Positions 53,565-63,668 of a stretch of DNA of 64,000 nucleotides are shown in pieces. Within the stretch, counting starts at the first letter, position 1. Each line of letters begins with the position of its first letter. The notes under the pieces were generated by a model. It worked only from the letters and a program-made list of their open reading frames with translations, ran no database searches and was not told the origin of the DNA. The stretch comes from Aphrocallistes beatrix (taxonomy: Eukaryota; Porifera; Hexactinellida; Sceptrulophora; Aphrocallistidae), in NCBI GenBank assembly GCA_963281255.1, contig OY725497.1, forward strand, positions 1,736,001 to 1,800,000, written 5' to 3'. The position numbers were made by a program, and so were the translations under genes.

Positions 53565-54898
53565 CTTAGGTCATTTCAAAAGTACTGATCACTATTGATT
53601 TTTGACAGCTAGTGTATATCGAATGTACCAATTAATATAATCCAGATAGCATTACCCATTCTCTCCTAATATCTAAAAGAAATTTAAGATAGCATAAGTA
53701 TTTTTCTTATAATCATCATTTCAATCTTGTCAGTTTTGGCTACTTATATACATTTATGACTTTAAAATCGTCAATTATTGAGCAAGAGCAAAGGGCGTAT
53801 ATCAAGTTTCGTTCACTGCTAAAAGATTCGAACAGGTACATCCACAATGATCTCGTGGAAGTTAGTGGAGATCAAGCACTTGCTTATTCCACGGTTAGAA
53901 GATGGGCTCGACTATTTCGAGAGTGAAGAGACAGCATTGAAGATGAACCTCGGACTGGTAGGCCTAAATCTGCAACCTGTGAACTCTCAATTGAGTTGGT
54001 TGGTGAATTTCTTCGAAATGACCCTTGCTACTCTATTGAAGAGATTTCTTAGTATACGGATATCTCAACGGGAAGTATTTACCGCATTCTGAAGGAAAAT
54101 CTCGGAGTAAGGAAGGTTTGCGCTCGGCGGGTGCCGTATTTGCTGTCAGAGGCCCGGATGAAACAGAGGGTAGAATGTTGTGAAAATCTTCTACATTACG
54201 AAAAATTTGATGCAAGGCGACTCTATGAGAAAGTAACCATAGATTAAACTTGGATTTACTATTCACAACCTAAATCTAAGGAAAAATATAAGTGTTGGCT
54301 GCATCCGGGCGAACCCCGACCTAAAAGACCGCGTCCAGATTTCCGTGCCAAGAAGGTAATATACGCAATTGCATTTGACGCCTACGGCCCAGTTGCTCAA
54401 GTTTGCGTTCTGAAGGGCCAGGATGTTACTGGATACTTTTATTGCACTCATGTGCTCGCAGAAATCAGTAAACACTACACAGAGCGTCGGCCGAGAACTG
54501 GTCCTCGTGGAATACAACTTCTACATGATAATGCCAGTAGCCATAAAACTAAACAAGTCACCGCATACATCAAGGATATAGGGATGAAAACACTGAATCA
54601 CCCTCCCTATTCCCCTGACCTAAGTCCTTGTGACTTCTGGTTGTTTTCAAAGCTGAAAAGTCATCTCTCTGATAAGGAGTTCACTAGCCGAATGGAGATC
54701 GGAATCGCCGTTCATAAGTACCTGAAATCGATCCCACAGACGGAGTATGAAAAGACATTTCGCAGCTGGGTAGACCGTCTAAAGGAGTGTATTCGCGTCA
54801 AGGGAGACTATTTCGAGAATATGTAATTAAATAACACATCAGTCGTTGCTTAATATCAAATTGGTGGGGGGTGATCAGTACTTTTGAAATGACCTAAG
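53565..54898 (+). mobile_element. Mariner element M5
   Basis: 1334 bp, TA flanks (53563-53564 and 54899-54900), termini CTTAGGTCATTTCAAAAGTA and GAAATGACCTAAG. Same subfamily as M1 and M3. Inserted in the (TA)n of a CRE-hairpin MITE. Confidence 0.92.
53756..54826 (+). pseudogene. Mariner transposase of M5, multiple stops
   Basis: The ATG 53756 frame reads MTLKSSIIEQEQRAYIKFRS; codon 57 is TGA (53924-53926), as in M1 and M3. Another stop (TAG) interrupts the second helix-turn-helix near 54050, and TAA replaces the glutamate after the first catalytic aspartate (TIDxTW, near 54244). The rest is open: LLHDNASSHKT (second aspartate), YSPDLSPCDFWLF (third), and the C-terminus CIRVKGDYFENM ending TAA 54824-54826. 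Confidence 0.9.
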
Positions 54899-55384
54899 TA
54901 CAAGCGCGCTTCGCTTGCTTGCGCTGCGAGGCTGACGGACACTTTGTGTCCGCCAGAGGCTCCCTTCGGTCGCCTGGAGGTGACATTAGTTAATTGAACA
55001 GGATATATCATCTCTAAATATGTCCATCTAGTTTTAAAATCGATATCACTCGAAAAAACACCAAATTTGTCAATTTTTAAAATTTTGATGAGTAATGATG
55101 ACGTCATAGCAAAGTGATGAGTCATCATTTTCTGATGATAGTTGCATCATATGTGAGACGTTTTAGGATACAGATTCTATTATAATTTCAGCCTTCTATC
55201 TCCTATAATGACTGAGTTATGCCAGAATAACTGTGTTGCTTAACTTTTTAAAATGTGACAATGACGTCATAATTCCATGATGAGTCGACATTTTCGTCTG
55301 AGCTCAGAACTTACTGGAGCCATAGCCAAAAGACTCCCACATGCCAAAAATCAGCCTTCTGCGCCCGGCAGTTTCTTTAGTTTT

Positions 55385-57185
55385 TGCCCTCCCGCAACAA
55401 CCTGGAATGTAAAAATTCCGATCTCCAAATATGGTGTAAACCATATCGAGTGACCCCTTGTTTTTCTCAGCTGTGCTTGATGAGTACGAATTTCTTAATA
55501 TAAATACTAGAAACATTAGATTTAAATTTATGGTTTGCTGCTGGTGGATTCATGCATTTTTATGGGTAAACATTACTCATAAATTTTGTTTTGTCCCTTT
55601 AACTCCTATGAAATATAAGAATGGAAAATTTAGCTGGTATAGATGGATTGATATGTTCACATTTCAATTTCATCTTCGGTTTCATCATCCGATGCCACGG
55701 TTGTCACCTTGGCATCGTCCGCATGCTTGAGAACAGTTGAGTCCTTGTTTTCTGCAGCTACTTCTGAGACTACTACAGCCTGCTGAACAGTTACAGTGGA
55801 TCATTTTCAGAAGTGCTTCAGGTACAGGGTTGCTGTCCAACATGACTGCGATTAGGCTATTGTTATCTTGACAGTTACATTCTCATTCGGTGACCTCCAT
55901 ACCATCATCCATGCCCATTCACAACATCACTTGGAAATAGCACCTCAGAGAGTGAAATTTCGTGGCGGAGGCTGTAGGTGGCAGTCATTTGGGTGTAACG
56001 AAGCTTTTGCTGCACTCACTTTCTTGCAGTGGATAGTGTATCTCAAGTCGCGAAGACTGTCCCCAGGTTTTGCATTGAACAACGCGATCATGACTTTATA
56101 ACCAGTGCTTTCTATCACAAATGGGTTTTGGTTTGGTGCAGAAAATACCCTAGTATAGCTATTTTAGATGGAAACCTCTTTGAACTTGTACAGAGCAGAC
56201 TTCTTTCCGAGCCCGAAAATGCTGGAAGTGGTGTCACACCCGGTAATGCAGACTGTGTCAGATTTCGTCCCCGAGCACCCCTGCTTTATCATCTTGATGT
56301 CAAACGCTACGGTTGGTTTCCCTTTATGCGAGCGGAAGTATATCTTCTTTGCATTGTTGTTATGAGTGCAGTGCAGCAACAGAACCAATAGATCTGTATC
56401 CTAGCTGAGAGTTGTTGTCTTGAAATATCCCATTGATACTGCTGCCTTCACGATGTCAACATCGGCATCCTCCTCAGCCTGTATTACAGCCTGCGCCACG
56501 AAATTTCATTCTCTGAGGTGCTATTTCCAGGTGATGATGTGGATGGGCATGGATGATGGTATGGAGGTCACCGAATAGGGGATGGAACTGCCAAGATAAC
56601 AATAGCCTTATCCCAGTCATGTTGAACAGTAACCCTGCACCTGAAGCACTCCTGAAAATGATTTACTGTAACTGTTCCACAGGCTGTAGAAGTCTCTGAA
56701 GTAGCTGCAGAAAACAAGGACTCAACAGTTCCCAAGCATGCGGACGATGCCAAGATAACAACCGTGGCAATGTGAAAGAAGGAATTGCATCGGATGATGA
56801 AACCGAAGATGAAATTGAAGTGTGAACATATCAATCCATCTATTTATCCATCTATACCAGCAAAATTTTCCATTCTCATATTTCATAGGAGTTAAAGAGA
56901 CAAAACAAAAATTTATGAGTAATGTTTACCGTTAAAAACACATGAATCCACAAGCAGCAAACCATAAATTTAAAAACTAACGTTAAGAGTATTTATATTA
57001 AGAAATTCGTACTCATCAAGCATAGCCGAGAAAAACAAGGGGCCACTCGATATGGTTTACACCAGATTTGGAGATCGGAATCTTTACATTACTGGTTGTT
57101 GCTAGGGAGGACCCAAAACTTTTTGCTTAAAATATAGTTAATATATATATCAAATTGCCGGAGATTTGATGCTGAGCACGATTTA
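55385..57185. repeat. 1.8-kb fold-back element with protein-coding cargo in the loop
   Basis: The arms 55390-55985 and 56480-57140 are complementary over about 600 bases (for example GGTTTGCTGCTGGTGGATTC against GAATCCACAAGCAGCAAACC; CATCCGATGCCACGGTTGTC against its complement near 56755). The outer right arm includes the CAAATTGCCGGAGATTTGAT layer of the other fold-backs; the inner GAGTGACCCCTTGTTTTTCT layer is shared with the 35-kb element. The loop (55985-56480) is unique and carries a protein fragment. The arms differ by a few percent and small indels. Confidence 0.85.
56164..56391 (-). pseudogene. Cargo fragment with an ITGCDTTS motif
   Basis: The minus frame includes KIYFRSHKGKPTVAFDIKMI, then SDTVCITGCDTTSSIFGLGK KSALYKF. 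The 'TGCDT.S.F.G.GK..A' signature is frequent in long uncharacterised, repeat-associated proteins of invertebrates and fish, which I associate with transposons; I cannot assign the superfamily. Downstream on the same strand, across frame breaks, come FVIESTGYKVMIALFNAKPG and TIHCKKVSAAKASLHPNDCH, which look like continuation of the same protein. No full ORF remains. Confidence 0.55.
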
Positions 57186-57930
57186 CATTCGTTTGAAAGG
57201 TTAAATCTCAGTTTTCAAAATCGGCAATTTTTATAGTTCTGGATCAACGACGGGGTCGTGCCAAATCACTTCTGATTTTCCGATTTCGGTAAACTTTTAG
57301 TATGTTACTCCTAAGACATTATACAGCGGAAAACTACAATAAAACAATTTCTTGCAATTTTTTGGGGTCATGCATATTTATCTGACTGTACTAACCGTTC
57401 ATTACGGGTAGTCCCAGATTACTCCAGGCAGAACCCTTTAAAGCATATTCTGAATACTATTTTATGGCTAGGTACAGATAAACTGGTATATGTATCAGAA
57501 ACGGGAGAAATTTATTATTCACGAGTTCAAATTAGGTACATTTTGCAAAATCACTCAAAATTGTACCTCTTTTTCAAATCGCCAATAAATCTGATCCAAA
57601 TGGTTGTCAAAATGTAATGATCTAAACATCCAATATTTCATTAAATTTAGTGTGTTCGAAGAAAATGTGACAGCATGGCCTACTTAACTCAGGCTTCACA
57701 GTAGAATGGAAATATTGCACCAGGGATGCAGTCGAAGCCGGTAATTGTTAATTAACCACAATGTTTTATTCGTGTTTATCTATTCACAACTACCCATAAC
57801 ATTTTCATACAATCATGTTCGTATATACTTTAATTTGTAAAAATTGCATTCATATATATTTTAATCATAATAATAAATATTTACATACATTTCTTTTTTG
57901 CACTAGCAACGTACTTACATTTGAAATGCC
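57186..57930. other. Unassigned stretch
   Basis: No recognisable gene or terminal repeat. Around 57640-57720, GACAGCATGGCCTACTTAAC is mirrored by GTTAAGTAGGCCATGGTGAC at about 60105-60125, and further flanking sequence matches in reverse, so a weak long inverted repeat brackets the P-type relic. Confidence 0.4.
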
Positions 57931-57931
57931 G

Positions 57932-59640
57932 ACCACAGTTGCTCGGCATCTGGTTGCAAGAGTAACTACAAGTCTGAAGATCGTGTGACTCTTTTCAAGA
58001 TGCCGCAGAAACCAGCTGAGCAGCAGATCAACTTAGACACGCTTGGGTTCGGGCACTCCGCAGAGATTATATAGACGAGTTAAAGGCTGTTTACGTCTGC
58101 GCGAAGCACTTTAGGACTGAAGATATCGAGTACACGAACAAGGTTCCCAACGGAGATGGTACTTTTCGCGAAATCCCTAGAGTGAACCCAAAGCTGAGGG
58201 ATGATGCTGTACCAGTCTTTCTACCAGGATGTTCTTCATACTACTCCCAATCTGCAGCTAAGCGAAGTCGTCGGTCTCTCGACTCAAAAGATGACGAGTT
58301 CATCAATCAAGCTTTGACACTTAGCCTGAGATCTGATCCAGAAGAAAAAGAGAGATTCAAGGTTAGCTGCTTCCAGGAAATGCAAGGTAAGTTATCACTT
58401 ATTTCTTTACCTAAAACCTGGTCATTATGGAACCCAGATGAACATAGCTTGATTTGTATGCGTCCTAGTTTAGAGAATTCTAGTATACTAGTTGATGTTT
58501 ATTTGGTAGTAACGTTCGATCTTTCTATCAAGGACTTTTGTAAAAATGAGATTTTTCCACATTCGCTCAGTTGCCTAAGTGATATTCGACAACTTGAACC
58601 ACTTGTGAATGAAATTTCTAGTGCGCCTTATCGATGTGAGCCATCTAAGAATTCTGGATCTACTGCTTCCCATATATCATCAGCGAATGTTCATATCCAA
58701 CAAGCCATTGATATTATGCATACCAGTTCGGATGTGGAAACATCTGAGCATCCAGAAATTTCTCTCCAATTCATTCAATGCCAATTAGAAAACAGTCTTG
58801 TTCCCAAAAATAGACGTAGATACAACATACTCACACAAATATTATCTCTTAAAACCAGGGTTGGCAGGTTTTGTCCACTTGGACAAAACCTAGTGGTTTT
58901 AACCAGGTTAAAACCGTCCTGTCCAACACTTGGGTGGACAAAACTGTACTAAACCTGGACTAAACTTGGACTAAACTTGGATATAACCATTATATCCAAG
59001 TTTTGTCCAGGTTTTGTCCAGTTGTTAAAACCAGGTTTTGTCCACTGCCCTGTCCAAAACCTGTTTTGGACGGACAAAACCCAACCCTGCTTAAAACACA
59101 TCTGATCTCGCCTATAAGTATCTCCAGCACATGCCTTGCCTATTACTTCCTCACTTCAATACTTTAGAAAAATTGTACTTTTCATTTGGGCTCGAAAATA
59201 AATTATTTCCATTCCTGAGGCAAGCAACGTGTTCTTTTTCGAATGAACGAAAGCATGTCATCCTTCAAATGGATGAAATTCACGTAAAACCCGATATATA
59301 ATACAAGGGCGGCAAAATTATAGGATCCAATATATGTCTAGATAATCCTACGAAAACTGTAATTGATATCATGGTCTCGAGCCTTCAGAAAAAATGGTCC
59401 TGCATTGTTCGTCTGTTACCATGAAGGGCCAGCGAGGAAAATTCTAGTCGTGCTTGCTTTAAACTCAATAGTAGATAGTAGACTGATTTCTGGAAAAATA
59501 CATGTGATGTCTGGGAAAATACATGTCCTTCCTGCAATATTCCTCGTTTTTCGATTATTTGTTTCAGGAAATTGTATGATAGCTAATAAAGTAAAAAATT
59601 ATAATTCCATGGTAGTATGTAGAGGAATTGAAAAAATTTA
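57932..59640 (+). pseudogene. P-element/THAP9-like transposase relic
   Basis: THAP module in two frames: CSASGCKSNYKSEDRVTLFK (CxxxxC half, about 57945) then AWVRALRRDYIDELKAVYVC and AKHFRTEDIE (W, C and H ligands). The open frame 58182-58952 (NPKLRDDAVPVFLPGCSSYY ... LQFIQCQLENSLVPK) is homologous to the THAP protein at 9.9-10.8 kb. A hAT MITE interrupts at 58856. Beyond it PHFNTLEKLYFSFGLENKL and VILQMDEIHVKPDI, a TAA, then YKGGKIIGSN and DIMVSSLQKKWSCIVRLLP match the start of the P-type RNase-H-like domain (DEI.VK with the first catalytic aspartate). Later acidic residues are not found. Dead by frameshifts, stops and insertion. Confidence 0.82.
58856..59089. mobile_element. hAT-like MITE inside the P-type relic
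   Basis: 234 bp; ends CAGGGTTGGCAGGTTTTGTC and, inverted, CAGGGTTGGGTTTTGTCCG; exact 8-bp duplication CTTAAAAC at 58848-58855 and 59090-59097. The interior is made of AGGTTTTGTCCA/TGGACAAAACCT repeats in both orientations and can fold on itself. Excising it with one duplication restores the P-type frame. Confidence 0.92.
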
Positions 59641-59659
59641 ACTCTTAATATCCTTATAT

Positions 59660-60555
59660 TTTAATATAGTATGTGCTTAACTTTATTTTTCTTTATTTAG
59701 TTCAGCTGTAAGCGCGGCCAACCTTTCTCACATGCCAGTAACTCAACCCTCAATTTGTTAATCGGAGAAACAACAGCGCTAAAAGGATCGAAAGAAAGTT
59801 TATGTGTTGTAAAACTGTTTTAATACTGTACATTATTAATTGTGATTGTAATAGTATTGCCTTGTTTATTTCAGTTATTTAAATGAAATATATGATATAT
59901 ATACTTCAATACTCAATATAGTATAGTATGATGGAAACATTTAAAATAGAAATTAATGAGGGTTAGATCAAATGTGAACGCTCAAGGCTATCACTCAAAT
60001 CATTATGTACTAAAATTACCACGAAATATTGAAAAGTTGGTATTTCATTGTTCGGCTTCGATCGCATCCCTGGTCCAAATTTCACATTCTACTGTGAGGC
60101 CTGAGTTAAGTAGGCCATGGTGACAGCTAATTTTTCCTAGAATTCGAAGACTAGAAAGATATTTGAAAAGCAGTCGGTCCTGATTTGCGATCTTCGCTCC
60201 GCGCAGGGACACATTTTTTTCACAAAACTTGCCATACAAAACACAGTTGCAGATTTTAGACTCGAAAAATCTTTTGAAATCATTGAAAATATTCGAATTA
60301 CAATCTCTAAAGACCATAATAATTAAGATTGTTTGAGTATAAAAAGATTATTCCTAACGAAGAATGTTTTTCACAGAAATTATGAGTCACCATGTACATT
60401 TTTCCTGTGTTAATGTAGATATAGAGTGATCCAAAAGTTCTGCAACAATAAATTTTCTTCAAAGATTCATAGACTACTTAATATACAGATTGGCAAGTAG
60501 CCGAAACTCAGAAAAAAAAGAAGGGCCAATTTTGAATTTTTTCTCTCTGGTAAAA
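59660..60555. other. Unassigned stretch
   Basis: Around 60045-60125 CAAATTTCACATTCTACTGT and GTTAAGTAGGCCATG are the inverted partner of sequence near 57655-57740. No gene was recognised; the 90-codon minus frame at 60045-60317 has no known motif. Confidence 0.4.
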
Positions 60556-60703
60556 TAGTCGTTTTATAGTTATAGATTATATACAATATGAGGTAATCAG
60601 GTATGGCAAATCTACTCCGAACATTTTTGAGGTACTTAAGAATGTGGTTTTGTGGTTTAGGCGTTATTTAATGATGACGATAACATATATATATATATAT
60701 ATA

Positions 60704-61156
60704 AAGGTTGAAACCGCTTCAACCAAATACCAATTTAACCGAATAATAGTCAGACCAAATAATTTGGTTAACCGAATAATGGTCAAACCGAATAATTTGG
60801 TCAACCGAATATTTGGTCAACCAATTAATTTGGTTAACCAAATAATACTTGATTATATTTTCGCGTAAATGTTTATATATTATATAAATATTTATACAAA
60901 AATATACTCAAGTATATGTACCTATTAGATTTATTTGTGTTCGGACCACCTAATGTAAGAACATGTGATTGTGTTGGGAAAGCATGCAAATTATTCAGTT
61001 GACCAAATTATTTGGTTGACCAAATTATTCAGTTGACCAAATTATTTAGTTCTCAACCGAATACCAAATAATGATATTTGGTTACAAACCAAATATCAAC
61101 TATTTGCAAATAATATTTGGTTAAACCGAATAATCAACTATTTGGTTTCAACGCTG
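60704..61156. mobile_element. MITE built of CCGAATAATTTGGT repeats
   Basis: Ends AAGGTTGAAACCGCTTCAAC and, inverted, AGCGTTGAAACCAAATAGTT. Near both ends the motif ACCAAATAATTTGGTTAAC or CAACCGAATAATTTGG repeats 4-5 times in alternating orientation. Flanked by TA tracts, so the exact target duplication is hidden. Superfamily uncertain (hAT or pogo type). Confidence 0.7.
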
Positions 61157-61171
61157 ATATATATATATATA

Positions 61172-61415
61172 CACTACCTGGCCAAAAGTATTGGAACACA
61201 TTCTAATGTGTGTCACCTTATGCCATAAGTGGCACATGTGGCAGGGAAACGGGCCCATTGAAGGAAATCAACAAAAGTTTATTTGAAAAGGTCGGAGGGA
61301 CAGTTTCTATTGATATCACGTTTACACTTGTTTAATATTGTGTTCAATGGGTTGTGCCACTTTGGCAAAAGTGGCACACATTAGAATGTGTTCCAATACT
61401 TTTGGCCAGGTAGTG
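61172..61415. mobile_element. Tc1-type MITE
   Basis: 244 bp with nearly perfect inverted ends of about 40 bases: CACTACCTGGCCAAAAGTAT, TGGAACACATTCTAATGTGT. The GGCCAAAAGTATTGG core is the classic Tc1 terminus. TA flanks lie within (TA)n. Internal GTGGCACA repeats. Confidence 0.92.
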
Positions 61416-61490
61416 TATATATATATATATACGTATATACTTAATTGGGTGACAGAATATAATATTTCGGATATTGTGTGCTAAAACTGA

Positions 61491-62051
61491 AGAGCTTATA
61501 TCTTAGTATTTTACCACTGTTTGGCGCTTATGTTAGTGGTTAAAGAACAATCAGATATAAATATCAGGGTTTTATACAGAGGGTGGGTACTCAGGGACTT
61601 CCCCTCCCAGAATTGTTTCTCCCCCCCCATAAAATTTGGCCATATGCGGTATATACTTGACAGTTATTTAAACAGATATCTAAATGGTGATGTATACGGT
61701 AAATGGACTGAAGTTTCCCCTCCCCCCAGCAATAAATTATGTATCAAACCCTGAATATCATTATGCATTTTGTAAATTTAATACAACCATATTTAAACAA
61801 AATAGGTGATTTACAAGGTACTCTTTACATTCAAATTTTTATATCTGTAAATTAATAACTTAATATTCACGAGTTTCTTCTTCACCTTGCCCAATGTGCT
61901 CAGATCACTTTTCCTTTAGGGAATTATGGCTTTATTATCACACATTAAATGTTTCGTGCTCAATGGGACCCCTTTACTAATTTTCGTACATTTTTTATAG
62001 ACTAGATAATGCCTCACAAGTGTTCAGTAGTCAAGTGCCGTACTGGTTATA
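61491..62051. other. Unassigned stretch
   Basis: Cytosine-rich patches (CTCCCCCCCC near 61620, CCCCTCCCCCC near 61720) otherwise in AT-rich DNA; no gene. Near 62010 a short coding-like MPHKCSVVKCRTGYI could be the CxxxxC start of another THAP module, cut off by the TTAA element at 62056. Confidence 0.35.
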
Positions 62052-62055
62052 TTAA

Positions 62056-62270
62056 GGATACCGCCCTCGAAAAAACATATGATTTGCATTACAGCATACG
62101 ATGAAAGTAGAGCTATAAGAGATGTTAAGCGTGGGGAGGTATCTCCATCAAGAAATACTGGCACATTCCAAACCGTTTTTAATTCTCATTTCTAAATTTT
62201 GAGATACAGTGTCTCAAAGTCTGTTTTTTTTCCGCTAGCACATCTTAATGGTAGAAATTTAGGCACTCAA
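62056..62270 (+). repeat. TTAA-flanked repeat family, copy Z (diverged left end)
   Basis: TTAA then GGATACCGCCCTCGAAAAA, AGATGTTAAGCGTGGGGAGG, CAAACCGTTTTTAATTCTCA, GATACAGTGTCTCAAAGTCT parallel the starts of X and Y at about 80 percent by eye. The homology fades after about 62270. Confidence 0.75.
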
Positions 62271-62582
62271 TGAATTGTTTAGGACATACCATAGCATTCT
62301 ATATACTAAGGCAATGGCACTCTATTCAAAATCTGGACCATGGATGGCCATTACCATCGGCTTGCAAAATATAATGTATTGTTATACTGCCTTTCATTAC
62401 TATTCTAAAGTACTATAATGTAACATTTGATTGATTTTAATGATTTCGGACCACCCAACCCACTTAAAATAAAATCACAATGTAAGGTAAAATCACAATC
62501 AATACACTGCTAAATATAAATAAATAATTAAATAAATAAAAGATAAAGTGTGACAATTCATTTAGAACTAGACTAGCTTCTT

Positions 62583-62614
62583 CATTCTCTCTCTTTCTCT
62601 CTCTCTCTCTCTAA
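62583..62614 (+). repeat. (TC)n microsatellite
   Basis: CTCTCTCTTTCTCTCTCTCT run. Confidence 0.9.
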
Positions 62615-62636
62615 AACAAAAGAACATTAAAAAATA

Positions 62637-62824
62637 CAGTCAGGGCCGCTTATTGTGAACCACCAGGGGGCCAAGAATATGTTCATAATAGAGATACTTC
62701 ATATTAATTAAGCGAACTTGATTCAATACAAATCCTATCTAAAAAAAGGTATTCGGACCAGGAGGTTAGTTCATAATAAACGAATGTTCATATTAAGCGG
62801 GTTCATAGTAAGCGACCCTGACTG
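62637..62824. mobile_element. Pogo-like MITE, family 2, copy 2
   Basis: 188 bp between TA pairs; ends CAGTCAGGGCCGCTTATTGT and, inverted, CAGTCAGGGTCGCTTACTAT. Same family as 17757-17930. Confidence 0.88.
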
Positions 62825-63497
62825 TAGTTATATATTTTTAGCTTAGTGTTATCTCTATTTCATCACTACGAATGTAGACTTCAGAAGAATGACATGACGC
62901 TCTAAATCGTTAAATTGGAAGCAACTTCTAGAATTTTAGTATACTCACTCTCTAAACCAATACTATTTTTTTATCTTAGCATTAGTGATATTATGAATGG
63001 CATTATTCACGTGTTGAATCGAAGGGGTGGATGAGGAAATTACCTTCTCATTTTTAATAATTTCAAATAATTCGACTTCATTAATGATATTTTCCAATGA
63101 CATGGTATCGGTTAGTGAGTGGCAGGATAGTTAAATTTTGTTTGTTTCCATTATAAAAAGCCTTGTAATATAAATTTTCATTAATAATGATTGAAGGTTC
63201 GATTGTAGAAATTTCATTATGATATTGTATCTTAAGAAAAAATATGACCGTTGAATTTGATCAATAAATAACCCACCGACAGGGAGTTCGACTAGATGCA
63301 ATAGATGCAAAAACAAATTACAATAGACTATTGTGATTAAAGTGTATTATCCAACATACCCTCAACCGTTTGTTCATCTCGTAGTCTTCTCTCCGCCGAG
63401 GTATAGCTCGGAACCATTTTTCACGAGTTACATTGTCAGCAGGAAAAGAGAAAACAGGTTGGATTCATCTTATCACAATAGTTTGACTTACAACCAG
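62825..63497. other. Unassigned stretch
   Basis: No recognisable gene, repeat or terminus. Confidence 0.4.
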
Positions 63498-63662
63498 CAT
63501 ACATGCCAACCTGAGTCATGATAAAATCGGGACGCAGCGTTAAAAAAAAGCGGGACATAATGGGGAAATTTCATTTAAAAGCGGGACACTCGATAAAATG
63601 AGGTCAAGAGGAGGGTGAAAAAAGCGGAACGTCCCGCCAAAACGGGACAGTTGGCAAGTATG
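63498..63662. mobile_element. MITE with CATACTTGCCAAC ends
   Basis: 165 bp; left CATACATGCCAACC, right inverted CATACTTGCCAACTGTCCCG; the 6-bp AACCAG is duplicated at 63492-63497 and 63663-63668. The interior has repeated AAGCGGGACA. Superfamily not assigned. Confidence 0.75.
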
Positions 63663-63668
63663 AACCAG

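Larger units (their letters stand above)
53526..55375 (+). repeat. CRE-hairpin MITE copy l, split by mariner M5
   Basis: The complete left terminus CCTTACTATTAAAACTCG then ATTAATG and (TA)n to 53562; M5 follows; it resumes at 54901 with CAAGCGCGCTTCGCTTGC, body with CRE near 55100 and 55262 and TGAGTCAT near 55118, and ends at GCAGTTTCTT next to the 55.4-kb fold-back. Confidence 0.85.
60560..61490 (+). repeat. Dispersed repeat copy holding two nested MITEs
   Basis: TATACAATATGAGGTAATCA to GTGGTTTAGGCGTTATTTAA, (TA)n, then after two insertions (TA)n and TTAATTGGGTGACAGAATAT. The uninterrupted version is 32930-33132 on the minus strand. Confidence 0.78.

Noticed and set aside
57640..60125. Terminal inverted repeats of the second P-type element at about 57.66 and 60.12 kb
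   Set aside because: Some matching sequence exists in opposite orientation, but ends, target duplication and similarity to the 9.35-kb termini could not be established by eye.
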